Source of the DNA: CAMCTV01 sp964420985
GTDB lineage: Bacteria > Bacteroidota > Bacteroidia > Flavobacteriales_D > Sanyastnellaceae
Assembly: GCA_964420985.1 (NCBI GenBank)
Contig: CAYQUT010000016.1
Span: 1 to 58,894 of the forward strand
Reading direction: 5' to 3'
Length of the DNA stretch: 58,894 bases
Part shown: one piece after another, positions 52,447 through 58,894 of the stretch
Layout of the letters: the number at the start of each line of letters is the position of its first letter
How positions within the stretch are numbered: the first letter of the stretch is position 1
The notes under the pieces: model-generated
Seen by the model: the letters and a program-made list of their open reading frames with translations, nothing else
Databases searched by the model: none
What the model was told of the DNA's origin: nothing
Position numbers and translations under genes: made by a program

Positions 52447-52740
52447 TTAGTAATTGGTTTTAATAACGTAAACATCTTCATTATCACGCTTCATGTAAAA
52501 AGTTTCTCTAGCATAGCGTTCCAAAGTGCGGTGATTGGTAGTCAAATCTTTCAAATCGTGCTCCACCGTTTGATTCTTCTCCTTCATCAGATCAATCTCA
52601 GACTGCAAACGATCACACTCCCACTTGGAACGAACGATGTAAAACAGATTGATATTGTGAATAAAGGATATATAAACCAAATTGAACAAAAAGGCCAACA
52701 GAAACTTGTTCCTAAAGAATTTGATAATCATCCGCTTCAT
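52447..52740 (-). CDS. divIC: septum formation initiator family protein (DivIC/FtsB-like)
   Basis: 97 residues. The start at MKRMIIKFFRNKF (52740) is used; an upstream TTG is unlikely. One transmembrane helix (about 12-32), then a coiled coil (WECDRLQSEIDLMKEKN) and the conserved end ERYARETFYMKRDNEDVYVI. Division proteins of this type bridge the divisome in the inner membrane and periplasm. It is the first gene before the PorE-like gene, which may reflect coordination of envelope growth. Confidence 0.87.
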   Translation of the reverse strand: MKRMIIKFFRNKFLLAFLFNLVYISFIHNINLFYIVRSKWECDRLQSEIDLMKEKNQTVEHDLKDLTTNHRTLERYARETFYMKRDNEDVYVIKTNY

Positions 52741-52817
52741 GTAAGCAAGTTCCAATAAAATTCATGCCATTGGCCACTAAACATTTTTTCTTGTTAACAG
52801 TTTAAGGTGAAACATCG

Positions 52818-52825
52818 TAGTTTTG
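52818..52825 (+). promoter_or_regulatory. -7 box TAGTTTTG, 3 nt before the MutS2 gene
   Basis: Exact TAnnTTTG. The ATG at 52829 follows directly; an upstream in-frame TTG at 52823 overlaps the box and is not likely to be used. Confidence 0.65.
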
Positions 52826-52828
52826 AAC

Positions 52829-54910
52829 ATGCTTTTTGATGACGCATCACAGGGAGATTTACAATGGCAAGAAGTCAAGGATTTATTGGCTGAATTGTGC
52901 TATCAACCTACCGCCAAGCAAAAGCTTCTTTCTCTCATGCCTGTTCATCATTCCACACTACTCAAAAGAGAGTTAGGAGAAATGGAAGAGTTCTTGGGGT
53001 TGGTGGGAAGTGGTGGTCATCTTCCTAGCGGGGAATTTGTGGAATTTCCCCGAACACTTCAAATGTTGCAGTTACGGGATTCTGTGCTCAATGAAGACGA
53101 CTTCAGAAATATTGTCAACAATACCCACATCACCAATGACTGGGTAAAAATAAAAACACTTTCTGGAAAATTCTGGACACATCTTCCTGCACATTTTGAG
53201 CAGGTGTATGAACAAAAAGAAATCATTCCCATTATTGAGTCGGTTTTCAATCCCAACTGGCAGGTCAAAGACGATGCTTCTCCCGAGTTAAAAAGCATCC
53301 GAGACGGAATAACCGTTGTACGCCGACAAATCACCAAGAACTTTCAAAAGGTGCTACGCGATTTGCAAGGCAAAGGATATATTGCGGCCACTGAGGAAGG
53401 ATATCAAAATGAAAGGAAGGTTTTGGCTGTTATCAGCAGTTACAAAAAAAATGTACCCGGAATCATCACAGGAAGCAGCAAGACAGGATCCATTACATTT
53501 ATTGAACCTGCAGTAAACATTGCCCTGAACAATGAGCTGGAAATGCTGAAGGAAGATGAGCTCAAAGAAATCAGAAAAATTCTTTGGCAATTGACGCAAG
53601 CCATCAAAGGGTATGCACCTTATTTGATAGCAGCCCAGAAAATGCTCATCCACTTTGATTTCTTGAGAGCAAAAGCACGCTTAGGTTTAAAATACAACGG
53701 AATCATCCCTTCCATCAATGAGCAACCTGAAATAAAAATCAAAGCAGGCTTCCATCCCCTTCTCTTCCTCCAGCATACAGAACAAAAGAAACCCATCTTT
53801 CCACAAGACGTTCATCTGAATACGGAGAAGCGCATTTTAGTGATCAGCGGGCCAAATGCTGGTGGCAAATCAGTTACTATGAAAATGATGGGACTAATTC
53901 AGGTAATGTTTCAATGCGCGATTCCCGTACCCATCAAGCAAGGTTCAGTCTTGGGAATCTTCCACGCTTTCTTGACCGACATAGGAGACCATCAGAGTAT
54001 CGAAAATCAACTGTCCACCTACAGTTACCGTTTAAAAAGAATGCGCCATTTCTTGGAATTGGCCAACCGCAGAACATTGGTATTATTGGATGAATTTGGA
54101 ACGGGTTCCGATCCTGATTTGGGTGGTGCTTTGGCTGAAGTATTTTTTGAGGAGCTTTACCACAAAAAGACCCTCGGTGTTATCACCACGCACTATGCCA
54201 ATATCAAGTTGCGCGCAGAAAGCCTTCCCCAAGCCATCAATGGCCACATGGAGTTTGACGCGCAACTGCTACAGCCCAAATACAATTTAATAACAGGTAA
54301 AGCAGGTTCCTCCTTCACATTTGAAGTGGCAGAATCCAATGGAATTCAGAAAGAATTGCTGGACAGAGCTCGGAAGAAAATCGACTCGCAAAAATTAAAG
54401 TGGGATCAACTGCTTTTGGATTTGGAACGAGAAAAGCAAGCCCTCACCCAACAACTTTCTCAACTCGAAAAGCAGCAGAAAATTGCTGATCAAAAAATTG
54501 AACAATACGACAAAAAAAATACTGATCTACAAGCACTAACCCAAAAGAAAAATTTGCAGTGGGACAAAGAGCAAATTGACATTCAGTTGGCCAAGAAAAT
54601 GAAACAGTTCATCACCGGAGTCAAATCAAAAGGCAAGAACAATGAGCTCTGGGAGGAAATGAAGAAGTTTATTTTAATGGAGCATGCCAAACTGGAAAGT
54701 CAGCGCAAAAAGGATCAAATCAAAAAGCAGAAAACCCAGTTAAAAGAGGAAGAAGAAAGCACCCTAGTTCCGTTGAATGTTACCGACTTGGTTAAAATCA
54801 AACAGACCAAACAGGTAGGCATCGTTACCAAAATTGAGGATAAAGGAGTGACTGTAATTATCGGAAATTTCAAGACCTTGATTTCGAGAGACAAACTCGT
54901 GAAGATCTAG
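52829..54910 (+). CDS. mutS2: MutS2-family ATPase lacking the Smr domain
   Basis: 693 residues from the ATG at 52829. The MutS-like core (about 15-320), Walker A GPNAGGKS (about 341-348), Walker B LVLLDEFGTGSDP (about 415-427), and the following TTHYANIK identify the MutS2 ATPase, which acts on recombination intermediates or collided ribosomes. The C-terminal part is a long coiled coil and a KOW-like domain (KIKQTKQVGIVTKIEDKG); the Smr endonuclease domain of MutS2 in Firmicutes is missing, so the protein is about 90 residues shorter. It is convergent and overlaps the CCA-adding enzyme by 4 nt. Confidence 0.9.
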   Translation: MLFDDASQGDLQWQEVKDLLAELCYQPTAKQKLLSLMPVHHSTLLKRELGEMEEFLGLVGSGGHLPSGEFVEFPRTLQMLQLRDSVLNEDDFRNIVNNTHITNDWVKIKTLSGKFWTHLPAHFEQVYEQKEIIPIIESVFNPNWQVKDDASPELKSIRDGITVVRRQITKNFQKVLRDLQGKGYIAATEEGYQNERKVLAVISSYKKNVPGIITGSSKTGSITFIEPAVNIALNNELEMLKEDELKEIRKILWQLTQAIKGYAPYLIAAQKMLIHFDFLRAKARLGLKYNGIIPSINEQPEIKIKAGFHPLLFLQHTEQKKPIFPQDVHLNTEKRILVISGPNAGGKSVTMKMMGLIQVMFQCAIPVPIKQGSVLGIFHAFLTDIGDHQSIENQLSTYSYRLKRMRHFLELANRRTLVLLDEFGTGSDPDLGGALAEVFFEELYHKKTLGVITTHYANIKLRAESLPQAINGHMEFDAQLLQPKYNLITGKAGSSFTFEVAESNGIQKELLDRARKKIDSQKLKWDQLLLDLEREKQALTQQLSQLEKQQKIADQKIEQYDKKNTDLQALTQKKNLQWDKEQIDIQLAKKMKQFITGVKSKGKNNELWEEMKKFILMEHAKLESQRKKDQIKKQKTQLKEEEESTLVPLNVTDLVKIKQTKQVGIVTKIEDKGVTVIIGNFKTLISRDKLVKI

Positions 54911-56316
54911 CAAGGCGTCAACCCCATTTCCTTACCCATTGTTAGCATATAGGCAAATGCCTCTTGTTCGTTGTTCTTTATTACACCATCTAAAATAGCA
55001 TCCTTGATTGCATTTTTGATTATCCCAACTTGAGCGCATGGTCGCAAATCAAAAGTTTTCATAATCAACTCACCAGATACGGGGGGTTGAAAATTACGAA
55101 TCCTATCTTTCTCTTCTAAAGCCACCAACTTCTCCATCACATTCTCATAATTCTTTAGATACTTCTTCACCTTTAGTTCATTCTTGGAAGTAATATCCGC
55201 TTTGCACAAAATCATCAACGCGTCAATATCATCTCCTGCATCAAAAAGCAATCGGCGCAAAGCTGAGTCAGAAATTTCGCTTTTGGTCAAGGCTATGGGC
55301 CTCAAGTGCAATTGAACCAACTTCTGAACAAATTTCATCGTTGTATCCAAGGGCAACTTCATTCGTTCAAAAATCTTAGGCACCATGCGCGCGCCTAAAT
55401 CTTCATGACCATGAAAAGTCCATCCAATACCAGGTTCAAATCTCTTGGTTGGAGGCTTAGCAATATCATGTAAAATGGCACTCCATCTCAACCACAAATC
55501 ACTGGATTGCTCGGCCACATTGTCCAGTACTTCCAAGGTGTGATAGAAATTGTCCTTGTGGGCAAATCCCTCTCTCTTTGTCACCCCCTGTAGTTTAATC
55601 ATTTCAGGAAAAAACTGATGCAGCAATTGGGTATCATACAACAACTTAAAGCCAATGCTGGGTCTCTTGGCCAAGATGATCTTATTGAGCTCTGTTGTAA
55701 TTCTTTCTTGACTGATAATACTCAACCTGGGGGCATTTCGCACAATCGCCTCCAAACAATAAGGAGCTATTTCAAACTCCAATTGCGCTGCAAACCGAAC
55801 AGCACGCATCATGCGCAAAGGGTCATCACTGAAAGTGATATCCGGATCCGTTGGCGTTTGAATCACTTTTCTTTCCAAATCGATAATCCCATCAAATGGA
55901 TCTACCAAATCACCAAATCGATCAGGATGCAAATCAATGGCCATGGCATTGATGGTGAAATCCCTGCGCAGTTGATCATCCCTTAATGTCCCCGGTAATA
56001 CATCTGGATTGCGGGAGTCAGGACGATAACTCTCTTTTCGCGCGCCAACAAATTCAACATCATTGCCACGATAATGAAAGGCAGCGGTTCCGTAATTCTT
56101 GTAATAAGTGACCTTTTTAACCTGCAGCTCTTTTGCACAGGCCTCTGCCAAAGCCAAACCATTTCCTATGGTTACGAAATCGAAATCTTTGTTGTTTCTA
56201 TTCAACAAAATATCCCGCACCATCCCGCCCACAGCGTAGGTTTCAAGACCCAATGAATGGGATACTTCACTGATGACATGAAACAAACGTTTGTCTATTT
56301 TGTGGCGCAAATTCAC
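54907..56316 (-). CDS. cca: CCA tRNA nucleotidyltransferase with HD domain
   Basis: 469 residues from the GTG at 56316. Nucleotidyltransferase motif GGMVRDILLNRNNKDFDFV with the catalytic Asp pair, RRDFTINAMA, and the tRNA-binding helical part; a C-terminal HD domain (HDIAKPPTKRF) may provide phosphatase or phosphodiesterase activity. It adds or repairs the CCA end of tRNAs. The TATTTTCG box (one mismatch) 5 nt upstream supports the GTG start. It overlaps mutS2 convergently by 4 nt. Confidence 0.93.
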   Translation of the reverse strand: MNLRHKIDKRLFHVISEVSHSLGLETYAVGGMVRDILLNRNNKDFDFVTIGNGLALAEACAKELQVKKVTYYKNYGTAAFHYRGNDVEFVGARKESYRPDSRNPDVLPGTLRDDQLRRDFTINAMAIDLHPDRFGDLVDPFDGIIDLERKVIQTPTDPDITFSDDPLRMMRAVRFAAQLEFEIAPYCLEAIVRNAPRLSIISQERITTELNKIILAKRPSIGFKLLYDTQLLHQFFPEMIKLQGVTKREGFAHKDNFYHTLEVLDNVAEQSSDLWLRWSAILHDIAKPPTKRFEPGIGWTFHGHEDLGARMVPKIFERMKLPLDTTMKFVQKLVQLHLRPIALTKSEISDSALRRLLFDAGDDIDALMILCKADITSKNELKVKKYLKNYENVMEKLVALEEKDRIRNFQPPVSGELIMKTFDLRPCAQVGIIKNAIKDAILDGVIKNNEQEAFAYMLTMGKEMGLTPC

Positions 56317-56321
56317 GGGTG

Positions 56322-56329
56322 CGAAAATA
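56322..56329 (-). promoter_or_regulatory. -7-like box TATTTTCG, 5 nt before the cca gene
   Basis: One mismatch to TAnnTTTG on the minus strand; same spacing to the start as the exact boxes. Confidence 0.4.
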
Positions 56330-56350
56330 CTCAATTAAAAGCTAAAACAA

Positions 56351-57289
56351 TCAAGAACGGCAAGCCCTACTCAAACGGTCATTCATGGCGCGTCCCAGAC
56401 CAATCTCTGGCATTTTTTTCACTACGATTCGATCCACATCTTGACCATCCAGCCAACGCATTCCCTGAAACAACTTGGCTGCGGCCTCTGTTAAATCACC
56501 CGTTGCAGATAGCTCAAAACTTATAGGCCCCTTCAAATTCTCAGCAAAACTCAAATATCCTACTCTATCTTGATTTTCCAGTTCATTTTCAATGGCCCAG
56601 AACATCGGCTTCCTTGGAGCGTAATGACTATCCAACATCCCTGGAGCAGCAGGTTGGCTACTACTGATTTCTACAATGACCTTTTCATTCAGACAATCTT
56701 CAATTTGCTCAACGGTAATGCCGCCCAATCGCAAAATACGGACCACATCATCTGTAGCATCCACAATGGTTGACTCAACCCCAACTGTGCAGGGCCCGCC
56801 ATCCAAAATCAAGGGAATTATATTACCCAAATGGGTTTGAACATGCTCTGCACAGGTTGGACTGACATACCCAAAAGGGTTAGCGCTTGGGGCAGCTAAT
56901 GGGAAAGACAACTGCTTTAACAAAGCTAAAGTCATTGGATGATTCGGCATTCGGATGGCTACCTTGTCCAACCCGGAGGTTACAATATCCGGAATAGCTA
57001 TTGACTTATTAAACAACAACGTCATTGGTCCTGGCCAAAAATCATCCATCAACTTTTTGGCCCTTTCTGAGATCGATGTTGTCAAAAATGACAACTGATC
57101 TACATCACCAATGTGCACAATGAGTGGGTCAAAAAACGGCCGGTTTTTAGCATCAAAAATTCTCGCAACCGCTTCTGCATCAAGAGCATTCCCTGCCAAA
57201 CCATATACCGTCTCGGTAGGTATACCCACCAAGTCACCGTTGTTCAACAATTGAACCGCTGCTTCAATATCCTCCGCTATCCTGGCCAT
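56351..57289 (-). CDS. tsaC: L-threonylcarbamoyladenylate synthase (Sua5/TsaC)
   Basis: 312 residues from the ATG at 57289. The YrdC/Sua5 catalytic domain (about 1-195) has GDLVGIPTETVYGLAGNA and PLAAPSANPFGYVSPT; the C-terminal Sua5 domain (about 205-312) is linked by a loop with SSQPAAPGMLDSHYAPRKP. It makes threonylcarbamoyl-AMP for the t6A37 modification of tRNA. The exact TATCTTTG box ends 6 nt upstream. Length matches Sua5-type rather than the shorter TsaC-type enzymes. Cotranscription with cca (34-nt gap) is possible, but cca has its own -7-like box. Confidence 0.93.
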   Translation of the reverse strand: MARIAEDIEAAVQLLNNGDLVGIPTETVYGLAGNALDAEAVARIFDAKNRPFFDPLIVHIGDVDQLSFLTTSISERAKKLMDDFWPGPMTLLFNKSIAIPDIVTSGLDKVAIRMPNHPMTLALLKQLSFPLAAPSANPFGYVSPTCAEHVQTHLGNIIPLILDGGPCTVGVESTIVDATDDVVRILRLGGITVEQIEDCLNEKVIVEISSSQPAAPGMLDSHYAPRKPMFWAIENELENQDRVGYLSFAENLKGPISFELSATGDLTEAAAKLFQGMRWLDGQDVDRIVVKKMPEIGLGRAMNDRLSRACRS

Positions 57290-57295
57290 TCGGTA

Positions 57296-57303
57296 CAAAG
57301 ATA
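57296..57303 (-). promoter_or_regulatory. -7 box TATCTTTG, 6 nt before the Sua5 gene
   Basis: Exact TAnnTTTG on the minus strand, predicted leaderless start at 57289. A TTG at 57298 overlaps the box. Confidence 0.65.
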
Positions 57304-57312
57304 AGCGGTAAA

Positions 57313-58894
57313 CTATTGCACCAACCAGGCCATCCGTTTGATATCATCGCCGGACTTCACCAAAACCCAATACAATCCAGCATCAGCCAATGTGGGCAAT
57401 TCCCAAAAACCCTGTTCAATAATTCCGTTTGCTTTTGCCAATAATTGCCCTGACGGATTAAATATTTGAATCGACTCTATCATGTCGGATGATCTTAATA
57501 TGGCTCCTTTTCCCTGCAAGGAGGGATTAGGGTAAAGAGAAATAGCCACTTCATGTGAATCCTCTTTCTGATCTTCCTCTGAAGACCAAGGAACCATGCC
57601 CGCAGCACCTAAAGTTTTAAAGCAAGAAGGACTAGCGCTCCATCCCGAGTAGGTTACTGCATCATTGTGCAGTGAACGAATGCGTAAATCATAGCGTTGA
57701 CCATTCGCTATCCCCGGGATACTGTTCACCCCCAAAACACGAGATCCCCCTGGCGCACCTGAAACGTTTATTGGCAATCCCGGCGAGGGATAGGCCATCG
57801 TAAACTCCCATTGATATTGCGTTGTTCCACAAACAGATCGGTCTGTGGCCAAGGAGGACATGGTGGTTTTAAAATTGGGACAAGCGTCCGTGCTTCTTAA
57901 ACCAATAGAGGCCTCCGGGTTGAGCGTGAAACTGCAGGTAGTTGTGGAAACCGCCGTCAAATAATGAATCACGCCTGCTGCATCGGCCAATTCATATTGC
58001 ACATCAGCAGAAACATAAATGGTTTGCGCGCTCCCCGAAATATTGGCTGGAACAAATTTGGCCAGTTGACAAACCGTGAACATTATACTGGACGGTGGAA
58101 TCGTATAAGACTGAAGAGGAATTCCGGTAGTGGTATTGCTCGCCCAACGATGAACAATTCCTTGTTTGGCATTTTGCCTATATCTACACTTGAAGTTTGA
58201 ACAGACATTGCTATAGGTATTGGTACCTCCAGTGTAAGCAGCTATGTCACATGAGCTGGGAAGCAGCGTATTGAACTTAACGTTAATGTTACCAGCAGTT
58301 CCATTCACCGTTGCGACAACAACGTAATATGTATTCCCTTCTACCAACTGATCCGTGAGCAAAATTTCATTGCCCTGATCAGAAACTCCAGTGCTCGAGA
58401 GATTCACTGCATCTGCAGTGGCTACTGGAATTAATGGTGTTGAATAAGACAATCCAGGGTCATCAAACACCGCAACAGCATTGTCATCCGCTGAGGAAGC
58501 TCCAGTAACAGCAATCCGAACAGCGTTGGATTGTGCCACAAACTTGAACCATTTCTCAGGGTATGTCCCTCCGTACTCAGGAGTATCCGTTTGTGCGGCC
58601 ATATTGACATTTTGTGAGTAGTTACCACCCGTCAAACCAAACTGAGGTAATGATGTGATCTGGGTTGCGGCAATTAGGGATCCAGCAGCACAGCCTTCAT
58701 CCGTCACTCCATCGCAATCGTCATCTATGGAATTGCAGGTTTCTGCTACTGAAGGATTGACCGTATTTAATGCATCATTACAGTCCGTGTTGATGGTGAC
58801 ATAACTGGCCCCAGGTGATTGACAAGCATTCGTGGCAGGGCCAGCGCCGTAGGTATCCCCATCTGCATCGTTGTAATAATTAACAAAAGACAAT
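57313..58894 (-). CDS. partial large secreted protein with MopE-type motif and T9SS sorting domain (N-terminus outside the window)
   Basis: About 526 residues of the C-terminal part; the frame is open to the window edge, so the start lies outside. Its first visible residues include DADGDTYGAG and DCNDALNTVNP then ETCNSIDDDCDGVTDEGC, the pattern of a MopE-type (PF11617) metal-binding repeat, with further copies probably upstream. It is followed by beta-sandwich/PPC-like regions (e.g. YYVVVATVNGTAGNINV), a fibronectin-like segment, and a T9SS type A domain (ISLYPNPSLQGKGAIL, QIFNPSGQLLA). Surface or adhesin-like role inferred. Confidence 0.78.
   Translation of the reverse strand, partial: LSFVNYYNDADGDTYGAGPATNACQSPGASYVTINTDCNDALNTVNPSVAETCNSIDDDCDGVTDEGCAAGSLIAATQITSLPQFGLTGGNYSQNVNMAAQTDTPEYGGTYPEKWFKFVAQSNAVRIAVTGASSADDNAVAVFDDPGLSYSTPLIPVATADAVNLSSTGVSDQGNEILLTDQLVEGNTYYVVVATVNGTAGNINVKFNTLLPSSCDIAAYTGGTNTYSNVCSNFKCRYRQNAKQGIVHRWASNTTTGIPLQSYTIPPSSIMFTVCQLAKFVPANISGSAQTIYVSADVQYELADAAGVIHYLTAVSTTTCSFTLNPEASIGLRSTDACPNFKTTMSSLATDRSVCGTTQYQWEFTMAYPSPGLPINVSGAPGGSRVLGVNSIPGIANGQRYDLRIRSLHNDAVTYSGWSASPSCFKTLGAAGMVPWSSEEDQKEDSHEVAISLYPNPSLQGKGAILRSSDMIESIQIFNPSGQLLAKANGIIEQGFWELPTLADAGLYWVLVKSGDDIKRMAWLVQ

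Overview
ORGANISM. The window looks like chromosomal DNA of a member of the Bacteroidota, most likely order Flavobacteriales (possibly near Crocinitomicaceae/Cryomorphaceae; this placement is inference). Evidence: seven secreted proteins end in type IX secretion (T9SS) type A sorting domains; there are two PorE-like TPR/PD40/OmpA envelope proteins, a CzcA fused to an outer membrane factor, DUF5686, DUF4920 and MbnP/MbnH families; and promoters carry the Bacteroidota -7 box TAnnTTTG. Shine-Dalgarno sequences are essentially absent. A run of 100 N suggests a draft or metagenome-derived assembly. No rRNA, tRNA, complete insertion sequence, prophage or CRISPR array was seen. LAYOUT. 1-535: non-coding, with nested hairpins, an 8-bp degenerate tandem repeat, a frameshifted gene relic and a terminator. 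536-4027: central metabolism (3-hydroxybutyryl-CoA dehydrogenase, membrane protein, pyruvate dehydrogenase E1 beta, MeaB GTPase), followed by a structured repeat element. 4110-12827: secreted endonuclease I, DUF423 protein, then a two-gene envelope operon (giant PD40/SPOR protein plus a PorE-like OmpA protein). 12895-17301: T9SS protein, DUF4920 protein, M16 peptidase. 17400-21632: accessory segment with a HepT/MntA toxin-antitoxin pair, a second copy of the structured element, an orphan XRE regulator with its own operator, a propeller lipoprotein, a frameshifted secreted gene and two small unknown proteins. 21653-25345: operon of a T9SS protein, an MbnP-like copper protein and an MbnH-like di-heme enzyme. 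25398-31218: CvfB-like RNA-binding protein with a repetitive charged tail (assembly gap inside), T9SS esterase, MBOAT acyltransferase, Mrp and NifU-type Fe-S proteins. 31219-34484: tandem paralogous T9SS repeat proteins. 34635-36819: metallo-beta-lactamase/rhodanese protein and a queuosine-precursor transporter. 36886-45468: His-rich peptide, CzcA-OMF fusion, CzcB adaptor and DUF5686 protein. 45462-50419: nucleoside permease, HGSNAT-like acyltransferase, M14 peptidase, GyrI-like protein, cupin. 50467-57289: PorE-like protein, DivIC, MutS2, CCA-adding enzyme, Sua5. 57313-end: partial T9SS protein with a MopE-type motif. HOW IT WORKS TOGETHER. The window is a mix of housekeeping genes and cell-envelope/secretion functions: T9SS cargo, peptidoglycan-binding envelope proteins that may anchor the secretion machine, and metal handling (heavy-metal efflux and MbnP/MbnH copper chemistry). 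The most striking sequence-level signal is that at least twelve genes have an exact TAnnTTTG -7 box ending only 3-7 nt before the best start codon, implying widespread leaderless transcription. This also helps to choose between competing starts (for example 17443, 47916, 52829 and 57289).
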